This document shows, piece by piece, positions 38,401 to 47,130 of a stretch of 64,000 bases of DNA. The notes under the pieces are model-generated. The model was not told where the DNA came from, did no database searches, and saw only the letters and a program-made list of their open reading frames with translations. Made by a program: the position numbers and the translations under genes. The number at the start of each line of letters is the position of its first letter. Position 1 is the first letter of the stretch. The stretch covers positions 70,446,300 to 70,510,299 of the forward strand of contig CM049314.1 in assembly GCA_026874595.1 (NCBI GenBank), in the 5' to 3' direction. Source of the DNA: Sipunculus nudus. Its lineage: Eukaryota; Annelida; Sipuncula; Golfingiida; Sipunculidae.

Positions 38401-38767
38401 GTTCCAACTCCATTGTATATGAGAAAAATAAACATTTCGGGGAAGTTGCCAAAAGCTGGCTGTACATTTCATGTGATATTATCGACAAGATTGATAGATA
38501 TTATTGATAAATCAATGCAGGTTTTCTGGGACATACAAACAAACAGACAGGACAATTTTAGTAGTAATTAGAAGAAGATAGATAGATATAGATAGATAGA
38601 TTGAGAGGGATTCTGCCAGGGATGCTGCAAAAACATATACGTACTCACCTGGTTGTTTTGACCTTGGTCTGGTCTGAGAGTCTGTGTGGTTCACCTGGTA
38701 CAAACGTCAGAAGTTGGCAGAAAATTAAATAACCTGAAAACACTATTGGAATTCGGAGGTAATCCAT
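22786..38767 (-). CDS. Glycine/GABA-type anion-selective Cys-loop receptor subunit, copy B (9 exons, complete)
   Basis: Pentameric ligand-gated chloride channel subunit of the plasma membrane. Exons in reading order: 38649-38767, 30831-30895, 30031-30098, 29330-29556, 28423-28505, 27092-27226, 26177-26382, 24917-25165, 22786-22914. The joined length is 1281 nt (426 aa plus stop) and every junction keeps phase. Seen: signal peptide (residues 1-24); loop D YFRQ; loop A WVPDLFF; Cys-loop C167-X13-C181; a second pair C226/C238, present in glycine and glutamate-gated chloride channels but absent from GABA-A subunits; M1 about 251-273; PAR at 279-281; M2; M3 beginning after SYIKAIDIW; a short basic M3-M4 loop; M4 [11 protein letters not shown] near the C-terminus. 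Family knowledge: PAR marks anion selectivity. The agonist is not certain; conserved loop D Arg and loop E Ser suggest a small amino acid. Intron 1 (about 7.8 kb) holds a LINE on the same strand. The exon 8 donor is the least certain boundary. Confidence 0.9.
23670..23823. mobile_element. Truncated MITE of the CAGCGGTT family
   Basis: Right half only. It shares 'GGAGCTGGATGG', 'GGTCTGATTACAAT' and the 'CAAAGCAGCAGTTACAACGA' arm with 27667-27964, in intron 8 of copy B. Confidence 0.65.
24450..24515. repeat. (TA)n microsatellite, receptor copy B intron 8
   Basis: About 33 TA units. Confidence 0.95.
24917..25165 (-). CDS. Receptor copy B exon 8 (M3 and intracellular loop)
   Basis: Begins [20 protein letters not shown] (M2-M3 linker and M3), then [18 protein letters not shown], a basic cytoplasmic loop. 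The donor is chosen at CAG|GTTTGT because phase 0 is needed to join exon 9 in frame. A better-looking GTGAGT four bases later (exon ending 24913) would break the frame. A (TAA)n tract lies just upstream of the acceptor. Confidence 0.85.
26177..26382 (-). CDS. Receptor copy B exon 7 (M1 and M2 pore)
   Basis: 206 nt. Starts TGSFAC (second Cys of loop C), then [19 protein letters not shown] (M1) and [18 protein letters not shown] (M2). Ends ASYAIQ at a GTAAC donor in phase 0. The pore-lining 6' residue is Ile and the 2' residue is Ser (see findings). Confidence 0.95.
27092..27226 (-). CDS. Receptor copy B exon 6 (loops B and C)
   Basis: 135 nt. Loop B reads Y-S-F where glycine receptors have F-G-Y, so aromatics are kept. 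The exon ends NCNTIYGP, giving the first Cys of the second disulfide. The acceptor is ATATTGTAG and the donor GTAAGA. The copy A counterpart would lie left of the window. Confidence 0.85.
27245..27532. repeat. (AAT)n/(ATT)n block, receptor copy B intron 5
   Basis: AAT-type repeats on one side and ATT-type on the other (turning near 27460), so the block can fold into a hairpin. The similar tract at about 135-245 is the arm A version. Confidence 0.9.
27667..27964. mobile_element. MITE with CAGCGGTT termini, copy in arm B
   Basis: Same structure as 404-694 and at the matching place in the receptor's intron 5, so it predates the duplication. No clear target-site duplication was identified. Confidence 0.8.
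28423..28505 (-). CDS. Receptor copy B exon 5 (Cys-loop)
   Basis: 83 nt encoding [20 protein letters not shown] then CPLFIES. The two Cys are 13 residues apart, the defining Cys-loop spacing. GTAAGT donor. Confidence 0.92.
29330..29556 (-). CDS. Receptor copy B exon 4 (loops D, A and part of E)
   Basis: 227 nt that open with [12 protein letters not shown] and end [10 protein letters not shown] with the Arg codon split. Contains loop D (YFRQ), an N-glycosylation site NVT at residue 108, and loop [14 protein letters not shown]. About 70 of 75 residues equal copy A, so the coding part is under constraint. Confidence 0.92.
30031..30098 (-). CDS. Receptor copy B exon 3
   Basis: 68 nt encoding [20 protein letters not shown] followed by SM, the first beta strands of the ligand-binding domain. 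Bounded by TTCAG and GTAAGT. Confidence 0.88.
30707..30758. repeat. (TA)n microsatellite, receptor copy B intron 2
   Basis: About 26 units, orthologous by position to 2504-2565. Confidence 0.95.
30831..30895 (-). CDS. Receptor copy B exon 2
   Basis: This 65-nt exon lies between a TTTCAG acceptor and a GTAAC donor. It encodes [21 protein letters not shown], which fits the 'L..GYD.R..P.F' start of the family's extracellular domain. Copy A has Gly where this copy has the first Asp. Confidence 0.85.
31865..31889. repeat. (ATT)n tail at the LINE 3' end
   Basis: Eight or so TAA units (plus strand) directly after TGAATAAAA of the LINE 3' UTR (minus strand). A microsatellite tail replaces poly(A), as in several LINE clades. 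Confidence 0.75.
33167..36745 (-). CDS. LINE ORF2: AP-endonuclease and reverse transcriptase
   Basis: 1192 aa, uninterrupted. N-terminal APE endonuclease: [26 protein letters not shown] near residue 162, VVDYVVAS, and SDVHKPVSI in place of the usual SDH..P. Central reverse transcriptase: [48 protein letters not shown], and catalytic YADD near residue 800. C-terminal Cys/His cluster [19 protein letters not shown] near residue 1118. In the family it nicks the target DNA and primes cDNA synthesis on it. ORF2 follows ORF1 in the same strand with a short gap, so translation is probably by re-initiation or from an internal site. Nothing key is missing. Confidence 0.93.
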   Translation of the reverse strand: MCLDHCYANDFNNVQIRILGLNVCGLKSKLNYGILDKYVQAFDLVGLCETKTDEIDIDCLPNFKPLVMPKKCNSHRHGGVHGICLFVRENYFKSVHFLHNTCSENVLWVKLSIDTSKTEYILGIVYLPCESSVHFQENCFNDIADDIVFLKSKYNKPFILIGDFNARTGLLDDFIEDENAEIIDNFNFDEYDVPCSKSKIESLGINTSRCNKDKGTNKNGRNLIDLCKTCDLKIVNGRLGADQEGEFTCQNTQGNSVVDYVVASSCLFPEIKSFKIENYDSFLSDVHKPVSITIRTGYPCQALTDSANNYETDLPEDNVKNFSAVKVKSRWQNHLVGDYISAFKPDIILDLELELEKIDPTAMTQEKIDKLARDLCKILIKPAEQVGITKSLYLGKKKANKCMTRKHEHKPWFNKDCETKRNDYFKAKNNWEKAKTPETRLLYKQKCKEYKTFIKRVQKNYYSAVHINLRNLKSTNPKEYWKTINSACSTQNKSGNINMETFVNHFKNLGNKKCTNENTSSETFNPESAGHTINEFINGCFTVEEVVPIIRKLKNNKASGVDNILNEFIKNCPQKVVHIIVKMFNIVLETGLVPDDWCTGIIQPIYKKKGATDNPDNYRGITLLSCLGKLFTATLNVRLANYIDACGIMGDEQAGFREGYSTLDHIFVLHSLLELYMHNKRRVFCAFIDYKKAFDLIDRSSLWYKLINNGINGKLLTVIYNMYKNAKSCIKNGRLLSDSFSCNVGVRQGENLSPLLFAIYLNDFEFFISRSYNGLGLLADTLRSNLSDDDTELFLRLYALLYADDTIVMAESPEDLQTALNAVHDYCGKWNLSVNTEKTKVVIFAKGKVRSFPSFSFGNEMLEVVDEYVYLGTMFNYNGLFHKAINKQVNKAKPAMFSLITKASKLKLPIDLQCELFDSLVIPILLYGSEIWGFQNLNQIAIFEKKFFKKLLRMNKNTTNCMVYGEIGRTPITSLVERRMINFWIRLLEGRQSKLSSIMFKLQKSMFDKTTFKPKWASKIKDILDKCGYSNMWDEGHNVNKKWLKKSIELRLHDMSQQNLQNEIAELKSCCSYRIFKKNLGFEKYLNILNFADRIALTKFRCANHKLPASNSNPDHLTGSKACTLCNMNEQGDEFHYLFICPEFRQERLNYINQYYRTRPNTLKMHELFSVTDQLQLSNLAKFAKKIISKFS
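36839..37714 (-). CDS. LINE ORF1 protein (nucleic-acid-binding, coiled coil)
   Basis: 291 aa from the ATG at 37714 ([11 protein letters not shown]), in AAGATGG context; an earlier in-frame Met at 37768 is less likely because the sequence before MATN looks like 5' UTR. Domains: Ala/Thr-rich stretch, a charged coiled coil ([19 protein letters not shown]), then [14 protein letters not shown] and [19 protein letters not shown], the pattern of L1/CR1-type ORF1 RNA-binding proteins. In the family it binds the element's RNA as a multimer. Confidence 0.82.
   Translation of the reverse strand: MATNANRFEKLTETNDSGDDILLSNVTEAVHDAVKASLGELNIVSNGNKSKKPSKATSGATIGDIVAQVIGQVQPVLVEALTSAVTTAVATSAKQLFTDIKTEITKELEQSRKEIVLLRKELQKQKFEYDRLEQYSRKENVRIVGVAESDNENTNSIVMNIGKAIGVDIKPEDISVSHRLPGRGEKRPIIVKFVRRDTKTMLMKNKRKLRNTSAHKHLFLNDDLTQLRSKMVYELKKDTNVKKVWTIDGKIFLIFMEGGKETKKVIESPDDLLQIGWNEEKLVESGLFNTC
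37780..38400. repeat. Inverted repeat at the LINE 5' side
   Basis: Minus strand 37935-37790 and plus strand 38266-38400 share GGAACCAGTCT, 'AAGATGGCGTTGTACGCC', 'GTCTCTATG' and 'GAGCAGCGG..CCATAATAGAG'. Arm A has a single plus-strand copy at about 3580-3640. Confidence 0.75.
38649..38767 (-). CDS. Receptor copy B exon 1 (signal peptide)
   Basis: The start ATG is at 38767. The N-terminus [20 protein letters not shown] is a signal peptide, ending near FVPGEP. The exon ends in phase 2 at a GTGAGT donor. It is 119 nt, the same as in copy A, but the mature N-terminus has diverged: the LNAT N-glycosylation site of copy A is VKTT here. Confidence 0.8.
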
Positions 38768-39378
38768 TTTGTACGCTGGATCATTAATTATGCAATACCC
38801 TTTCAAACTTCGAAACTCAAGTTCTGAAAATAGATGAAAAGTTCCAAATATTTCATATTAGTATCTTTCAAGTTTCTGTTACGTTTGAAGTATTTAATTC
38901 CCCAGTGGATCGGTATTGCTAATTAGATATGGGAGAGGTTGAAAGGTCACGTGACAGATTTTTATTTTCGTAAGTTATTTGTTAATGATTTCAGGCTTAA
39001 GGATTGCATATTGCCTCATCCACTTAAGCCATGTATATATTGACAAAAATTCAAGGCAATTTACAAATTGAAAATTTATTTTACAGATCGACTTAAATGT
39101 GATTTTAATTTCATATTACTACATTTATCATAAAAAATTCATGTATTTCACAAGGTATTGCGATCCTATATGTTCAACCCTGTAGAAAATCACAACTATA
39201 ATGTTACGTACGTTTCAAATAAATTTCATTGAAATTTTGAGTTAGGGTGAGCTATAGGCTACAGAACAGATATTTAAATTGTGTGTTCATAGGTTAAACG
39301 TAGATTATGCATGAAAGTGTCAATGGAGGTATGCGCTCTTATGGTACTCACATACTTAAAATCTCTGAAATTATAAAC

Positions 39379-40033
39379 AGGCCGTCTGTATGGGGGTCTG
39401 TATTTCAGTACAAGTACAAATACCTCAGCTTTTGACATGTCTAAGTACAGAAATTGTTAGATGTACATGAGTACAAGTATTAGTACAGGAGTCTTTTTGG
39501 TTCTGTGAGGACATTTTAAGTTATAAAGATTAAGCTGCTAAGCAGTGCAGTGAAAGCACAAACTTGACTTTGTACCCTGACCAATGTTTGCACGCAATAT
39601 ATACTGTGTAGAAAACCCATATCAAACTGACCAAAAAAACATCAGTACACGAAATATGTCTGACTAGATATGCCATCTGTGTTGTGTACATGAGTTGTCC
39701 AGGGGTGTGTTTGTAATATTAGCTAGTCATCACCTTTCAAGCTTCAGAGTTATAATATGAGCAGTTATGATGAAATCTAGCGGGCAACAACTTTCTATTA
39801 GTCTGTCATCGTGCGAAGATATTCTGAACATCTTAAGTAGATATGTTTTTTTTTGGTTTAAATCTTGTACTTGACTAGTACTTTTTTACAAGTACATTTC
39901 TGGCAAGTACAAGTAGAGTACAAGTACTGTACTTGATTAAAAGTGCCAAGTACTATAGTACAGAGTAAATACTCGGATATTTTTACTTAAGTACAAACAC
40001 CAAGTACAAGTACATGTACTAGATCCGAGCCTG
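39379..40033. mobile_element. Decayed CAAGTAC-rich element, arm B
   Basis: Homologous position to 4527-5222, but the terminal repeats are eroded (left AGGCCGTC, right GATCCGAGCCT). Confidence 0.5.
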
Positions 40034-40096
40034 ATTAAAACATAACACCAAATCTGTGGTTTAAAAAAAGTGGGCATGAACTATGCAGTCTCTTAC

Positions 40097-40153
40097 CTGT
40101 AGCTTTGGCAGATCAATGTCGGGAGCTGAGAAAAGCTTCTTGACATCAGCTGC
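40097..40153 (-). other. Candidate 5' UTR exon of copy B
   Basis: Counterpart of 5286-5344, with acceptor CTTTTAG and donor GTAAGA. The two differ by small indels, as expected for untranslated sequence. Confidence 0.35.
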
Positions 40154-40619
40154 CTAAAAGCGTACATAAATGCTTATAATATTGTTTCACCAGTCGGATT
40201 AGTTTGATTATAAATATTTAAAAATAAGAAATATTATTCGGTCGCCCTGACAACGTGTCAGAACTTCTCTTTTTGTTTCATCCGGTGTGTTTCTGATTTT
40301 AACTCAACGTAGTCAGAAATTCATACCAGCCGCTAGACAATGCACGTTGACGATTTATAACAGAACCGTTCCACACAACAGATGGTCAGGCTGGACACAA
40401 CATTTATCGTATCCTCAAACTTTGTATTGATTATTTTTACTAATAGGTTTGAAAATACTGTAATGTTTGTACCAGTTCACTAAATTAGTCTCGGTAGGCT
40501 TGTAAAACACAGTTAGGCCGATAACACTGGTACTCCTTCATAAGTTATTCAGAACGTTAACACCAGATAACACCCAAAACAGTTCCTTGTCACGCTAGAC
40601 AGCTATGGTGCTTTTTTAA

Positions 40620-43347
40620 GCGAACCTGTGAGCATATTCGATTGCGCGGCGGCGTCCGTCCAGCGTGCGCCGTCCTTTGTACGTTAACCTTTGATGTCCC
40701 CCAGACCGTTAGAGATAACGCCAAATCTTGTCGAAGAGTCAATCGCATGTCAAATCGAATTGGAATTTGCTATATGCATTTACTTTGATTTAATAGAGAA
40801 AAAGCTTAAAAACTTTTAAAAAATCTTCTTGTCCGAAACTGTCCGGCCAAATATTATAGAGAAATAATATCTGAAACTATCTTTCCCAAGTGTGTTCGAA
40901 TGATTCCAGTTTGGAGAATTTTAGCCGAGTTACAGAAAGTTGAACTTAGTCATTTGGCAAAAAAAAGGGTAGTAAAATTACAATATCAGAAACGGCTGAG
41001 AGCCACCTGCATCAACCTTTTCTGTACAACGGTCATCGATGATAAGTACATTAACCCATAATTTCTCAGGAATAGCAAGAGCAAGCACCCAACAATTCTT
41101 TGTGCAAAAATCTGTCATATATCAAATGTTCTGGGATTGGGTGTTTTGTTGCGCCACCTGCATTAACTGGAAAAAAAGCTTAAAAAACTTTGAAAATCTT
41201 GAAAATCTTTTTCTCTGAAATCATTCAACTCAATTAATCAATATTTCACAGAAAAACATTTCCAGATGTTAGTTCTCTCATGTTTGTGCAAATGGTTTGG
41301 GTTTGATGAGTTTTGGCCGAGTTACAGGAATTTTAACTTAGCCTTTTGGGCAAGTAAGCACACTGACATAAGAATCTTAGAAATCAGAGGAGCTAGCATC
41401 ACAAAGTTTTGTGTAAATATTGGTCACATGACTCATACTTGAAATTGCAGTTTTTGTGGGGACACCTACATCGCCGTGTTTAAAAAAACTAATAATTTTA
41501 ATCTATTTCAATTTAAAAATCTTTTTACAATGAAACTGTAAAGCTGAATCGTTTATTTTTTTCACAAGAATTATCCTAGGGTAGGGCTGTTGATATTGTA
41601 CAAGAATAGATTGGGTTTGTTGATTTTTGGTAGAGTCATAGAAAGCTGAAGTTGGTCTTCGGCCATTAGTAAGCCTATTTAAAACTAGGGACCGTCTTCT
41701 CCTGGTAAACAGTTGTTTTAACTTCTGTAATATTACACAAAAATGATTTGTCCTTGTTCAAGTTTACTAAACTGATTTTTTTGCAGAATTATTGGACCTT
41801 TAGTCCTTTAACAATGAAAAGACTACATCTTTTATAATTCTAAACATTTTGATAAAAAAAAGTCTTATGGATATGTAGCCAAAGTCTGTCAGTATGTGTA
41901 AACAGACTTACCTAGAGGCCACGATTAAGTCTGTATTTATAAAAAGCTTGGCAGACTGCCAACTATTTCAGATTTGGCAAAAGGCCAAAGGTCAGTCTGG
42001 ATCTATTTATAGCTTTGGTCCACTGCCAACCGTGTCAGATTATGCAACAAGTCAAGACTCCACTCAGTGCATCCAGGAACAGGTCAAGAGTTAACTCAGT
42101 GCAGCCAAGTGCAAATCAAGAGTTCACTCAGTGCAGTAGCTGGAGCAAGCAATTTGTTCCGGTTCACTCGGGGCAACTACTTTTCTCACTTAAGCCTGTT
42201 TAGCCAAGTTCACCTATGTGGTGCTACCCGCCAAGTGTATGTCAAATGGAATTTCAAAAAGAAATTAAATTAGTTATACGGTGCATTAACAGGTCAGGTT
42301 ATATTAATTTGGAACATCAAATCATAAATTGTAGTCAGAGAGACGGAGTTGATAATATTTGGTAAAGTTATATGTTGTTGTTGTCATCCGGATTGTTATT
42401 ACAGTTCCAAGGAGGCTTGTGGATTATTTGTTTATCATGTAAGCAAATGGACTTACTGTACCATGTGTTATTATAATAACATGACAGAAGGTTCTAGAGA
42501 ATTAAGGCAATGTGTAATTTCCAATAGGTAAAATCCAGAAAATCCCGAAGGTGCTGGTCCTGACGGGAAAAGACCTGATCTTTCTAGAGACGTCTAGAAG
42601 TGTCGGCTACCCAGATATAAATAGGTGGTGTCAAGGCCGCTTAGTCAGTGAATGAATTTGGAAGCTAACGTCAACTGATGACAGGTCGTGTTATATCAAC
42701 GACATATTAGGTATACCCCAAGCTGGGTGTAGTTGTAAAATACCGCGAGGACATTATTATTCCTGGAGACAGTACATAAATTCACAGCCGAACAGGGCGT
42801 TAGAAGATTTCGTGACTTGTACTTTGTTGAAGACATTGTCATTGTGAGTTGGGAGCCAGTCAACGACGACGGTGGCCAATTGTTGGATGTAACCGGATTA
42901 AACGTGTGTTTTTCCATATTTTGGACTTTTCAGAGTAAAAAAAAAACCCTCGAGAATATATCTCCGCTGCGTGTGTGGTGTGACAACCTGACTCAAGAGA
43001 TGTTTGATGTATTAATATTATATTGTCCTGATATTTTGACTTGTCCATGCATCTTTGACGGCTTTCTTTTTCACAAGACTAGTGTCACCACCTACAATGA
43101 CTTTAGCACAGTGTATGAGCTTGCTTATTTATCTGGAGGGATTTGATATATCAGCCTAAAAAATCATGCATATTTATACATATCGGATATATTTGTCGTA
43201 TACAACACTAGTGTGCCACCTACAATAGTTCCTGCACAGTTTATGTCCCTGTTTATTTCTCAGGAGGGGTTTGACACATACACTTGAAAAGTAATGGCCC
43301 AACATTGATGCATTACACTTGGTGTATATCCCATTGCACAGGTTCGC
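40620..43347. mobile_element. 2.7-kb element with GCGAACCTGTG inverted ends, arm B
   Basis: Arm B counterpart of 5785-8529, with perfect 11-bp ends (GCGAACCTGTG / CACAGGTTCGC). The small ORFs inside are not credible genes. Confidence 0.65.
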
Positions 43348-43857
43348 ATTAGGCCTGTATACTTTGTTCACAACTAGAAAACCTCTTTCATGACAACATA
43401 GGTAAATTTGGTGTTAATACAGTAATGTTATATTGGTAAATAATTTTATAATAATTTTGTTATTATCTTCATTTACTTCATAATGAAGCAGAGAAATGGT
43501 GAATTGTTAATATGATATTTCCGTTTTATACCAGAGGTATGATTTTACGTGAACTATTGTGGTTGATTTAATATTAAATATTTAATATTCGCAAGGTTGA
43601 ATTTTCGCGATTTTCAATAGAGGATTCCATTTTTGCCATGACACCATAAATTCACATATCATATTTATGGTGTATATTAGGTACGTCTTTTTGTTAATTA
43701 AAAATGTCTGTGAATATTTTTACTTATTTTTTTTACTTTTGGGGGCGCTTATGTGTGTATGTCATTTTGTTTATAAATCCCGTGTCCCTATATATGCATA
43801 CTATAAATAATGTCAACTTTTCATGAAAGCAGATAGCTCCTTATTTATATGACTTAC

Positions 43858-43990
43858 CAGGTATGGATGCGCTTGAGATGCCAGATAGGAAATAGTCAAA
43901 TCCATGCAAGCAGGCCTTATTTACTATCACGTTTTTATCACACATGTCCAGTGTCTTCATAGAAAGTAAATAAAAGGTTGACTTTTGCTT
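43858..43990 (-). other. Candidate first (untranslated) exon end, copy B
   Basis: A strong CTG|GTAAGT donor at 43858 is conserved in copy A (9059). The upstream 130 bp is also similar between copies. The 5' limit is arbitrary; no promoter element was recognised. Confidence 0.2.
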
Positions 43991-45632
43991 CGATCTGTTT
44001 AGTGGAATGTGATATATGATATATACAAGTGAAATATGCGTTAGTAATGTATAATGGTGATTTTCATAATAATGAAAATGTTGCTTTATTTCTTAAATAT
44101 TGCCCCCTAATTTCTATTTGTTTTCTCATATATTTAGATCAATAGGAAAAGGATATCCAATCTATGAAAATTGGCAGGACTGAAGGGCGCTTATTCTGTC
44201 ACCTATAACAGTTGTGATGTTTAAATGAGTTCATGAGCAGTCCCTGTATAATATAGACTAGGTCTCACCTACTTCGTCCTTCTATGAGGTCACACGGTTC
44301 AGCTACTACATGCCAGAACGTCGCAGTGTCGGGAATGAACGTGATAAAAAAAGACGCGTTATCGTGACGTTAATGGCACGTTCTCCCCACGGTATTCCAA
44401 GTCCATCCACGATGCCGCTACGGCATTGGAACTGTTATAACCACGTTCTCCTACGGTAAACCGTGGCTTGCAGTAAAAGAACGTATGTAGGCCCCGTTCT
44501 TCCCAGTGCTTGCCATGTTCTCGCTACGGTCCTGATGGTGCTATACACCTTCTCCTACGGCAGTGTCACGGTAATCACGTTCAGTCACATTTTCCTACGT
44601 TATCCTACGGCAACTGAGCACGTTCTTAGGTGACAAAGAGGATTTAGTGGCGCAGCTCCCAGAGTCTGACACTCCAAGTCTGTTCGATCCAGGGTACCAT
44701 TACATGGGGGCATATTTCTATGTCAGGGACAACGTTCTGTCCCGTTCGTTTTGAACATTTCAAAACAAACGTTGACCTCGCACGGCCATCTACGATCATT
44801 CACTTTCTTCTTTATTGTCCTACGGTAAGGGGCACGTCTTATCAAGAACGTGATGAACCGTAGACAGAAGTAAGTGAGACCTGGGCTTTAATCGACATCT
44901 GACAAATTAGAATTGTTTGACCTAACTCTAAAACCTGAGGTCCTTAAACTATATTTTGAATTTGTTCATTAATATTTAGGTAGTATGGATCAATGCCTGA
45001 ATCATCAATTCACCAGTTATTCTGATTCTTGTAAACTTCACTCGATGAAAGACTCAAAACGATTGTGAGATAACAAATACACTATGTATTGAATGCATTA
45101 ACTCGAAAGTAAATTTTGGGAAAGATCAAAGAAAATCCAATTAAACTTTTATAAATTAATAATATGACTTAAGATTCATATCAAAGGTACGTCCTTTATT
45201 GAACTTTTTAAATAATCCTTAATTAGTCACAGTTATCTTATTTTTCGATGTCCTGACATATATACCTTTCAGACTGTATTAGGTGAGCTTGTTTTACCAT
45301 AGTTTATAAGCGTCTGGGAACTGAGGGAGAGGTAATGTCAAATCCAGAAAAATATCTTTAATAGTGGAAAAATAAAAACGTTTCCAGCAATGTCCCCCTT
45401 CCACATTCTCCCTAATCGAGAGACCCTTGAACACAATTAGATTTACGTCTCCGTCAATTTACAAATTGTTAAGTATATAAAAGTTATATTTCCTGCGGCG
45501 TTTTTGCGTAGGTATCTAAAAGAAAACATTTGAATGGGATTTTGAATATTTAAGTTAATGCGGCAAGTTTATTTTTGTAATTTTCAGTTAACGCCTCGGA
45601 TCTACGAAATAGGGAAAAGAAGAAAAATTTAA
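43990..45632. other. Boundary of the duplication, no recognised gene
   Basis: Holds the end of arm B and the 44260-44886 element, then about 750 bp of AT-rich sequence without a recognisable exon. Confidence 0.5.
44260..44886. mobile_element. Complete inverted-repeat element with 'CTCCTACGGTA' motifs, arm B
   Basis: Left end CTAGGTCTCACCTACTTC and right end GAAGTAAGTGAGACCTGGG are inverted. About 630 bp, no ORF. The middle (about 44645-44700) holds a tRNA-like stretch with 'GTTCGATCC'. Confidence 0.6.
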
Positions 45633-46209
45633 CTAAAAAAAATATAAGTACCAATAATCATAATATGAATTTATGACTTTTAATTCTGCATTTACGTTTA
45701 ATCTCAACCTTTCCCGTGTTTTCTTAACCATGCATATATATAGTCCGTCATTCATTCGTAGATTATTGTCGACAGGGGTCGCAGGCGGGCTAGGAGGATG
45801 AATCCCTTCAAATGAATATGGCAAGGTGTTGAATTGCTTGTCTTGCATCCCTGTGACAGATGTCAGACTACTCGGGACCCTAAACCAGTTGATTGCATCA
45901 CGGAAGTTTGCATCCTGAAAATCATGACTAACAAAAGTTTCGCTGTATAAATCTAGTATTTACTGTGCTACAACCAGAGCAATGCTAAACTGGGAATGAA
46001 TTGTTCACAAATGCGTCTCCATATTTTTTACATGAGGAATGTTACGTAGATTCCCTACATCATAACCTAACGCATTCATTTTAGAACACAGTCACTGTCC
46101 TGTTCACGAATGAATTACAAACCTCCAAGCTTCTAGGCATACTACAGTCCTTGTCCAGTAACCTGCAACCGAGAGCCGCGTTCTCATGCTCAAGAAGACA
46201 GAGATCCTT
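45633..46209 (-). CDS. Immunoglobulin-like domain, two exons of a partial gene
   Basis: Exon 46123-46209 (acceptor GTAGTACAG, donor GTTTGT, phase 0) encodes DLCLLEHENAALGCRLLDKD then CSMPRSLE. Exon 45633-45914 (acceptor GATTTTCAG) starts DANFRDAINWFRVPSS and contains MNDGLYICMVKKTRERLRLN before a stop at 45633. Together they give the Ig pattern: strand B 'ALGC', strand C 'INWFR', strand F 'DGLYIC', strand G 'RLRLNV'. The length of about 110 residues suits one V- or I-type Ig domain. No signal peptide, membrane segment or further exon was found, and the second exon may really end at an internal donor. Likely an extracellular protein; could also be a gene relic. Confidence 0.5.
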
Positions 46210-46287
46210 CTGTACTACAGTAGGGTTTTATTTTTCAATTGTTCATTCAATAATAATTGTCTTTCTTTTTCCCTTTCAATCTGCAGT

Positions 46288-46388
46288 TTAAGGTAGTCCG
46301 TGGACAGAGCGCTCACAAGAGGTGAATCATTTAGCGAGGTCCTCACAGCGGCAGGTTCGAATCCTGTCGTATCATGGTCTACCTCGAA
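46288..46388 (+). mobile_element. tRNA-like SINE relic
   Basis: B box GGTTCGAATCC with flanking arms CAGG / CCTG, and 'GTGGACAGAGCGCT' as an A-box-like stretch. No intact tRNA fold. Confidence 0.35.
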
Positions 46389-46754
46389 CAATGGCTCAAT
46401 GTCTCATTTTGCTACATATTGTCCCCCATGTCTCTTGATGGGACGAAAACACTTCAAACATTTTCTATCCATAACTCGAGAATTATCCGCACACACTAGA
46501 AAATTCTAATAATTTTCACCAACTAGTAGGATTTCAACACGACAAAGTCAGCCGAAAATTAATGCGGGCATCGCTGGTTAGCCGTACAGCTGAAATTACC
46601 ACACAATGAGCAACAGAGTGCATTTACGTGCCCCCTGGCTGCGTGACGTAATACCGGCACGCTTCACTGCACAAGACAGTCCTTTACGTGCTTCCATTCT
46701 CCAACATTATTTCATTCATAAGCAGTAAAACTAATATACACTATTTTTTTGTGG

Positions 46755-47130
46755 CCGAACAACACAGGTATACGCTCCGCTTCGGCCTTTTGAAATCAAA
46801 ATCTAAACAAAAGGCCTCACTCACACCTCCTGTTGGGTCTTCCGGGGCTGGCATAAAACACAGAACGCGGAACTGGAGCTAAAATTAAATTTTAACAAAT
46901 AAATTTTATTACTAAAATTTATGACATGACAGATTCATCTTTTTAAAAATATTAACACATTTCATATCTGTGTTCCGTTCCGTTCCGAAAATTAGGCCCT
47001 TGTTCCGCGTTCCGCGTTTTGTGTTCCGTTCCATTCCGTATGTTAGACCGGCCCCGGAAAACCCCCGGGAGGTGTGAGTGAGGCTTTTTGTATTGACTTT
47101 GCCGAACTGATTTCAAAAGGAAGAAGCGTA
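46755..47130. repeat. Large imperfect inverted repeat (fold-back)
   Basis: Left arm about 46755-46880, right arm about 47000-47130, inverted. They share CTTTTGAAATCA, 'GCCTCACTCACACCTCC', 'TTCCGGGGC' and 'AACACAGAACGCGGAAC', with a spacer of about 120 bp. No protein-coding content is supported. The spacer repeats GTTCCG-type motifs. Confidence 0.75.

Larger units (their letters stand above)
27540..44640. repeat. Segmental duplication, arm B
   Basis: Longer than arm A mainly because of an insertion of about 6.5 kb (about 31790-38285) containing the LINE. Similarity to arm A ends near 44640, within an inverted-repeat element whose distal half is present only here. Confidence 0.93.
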
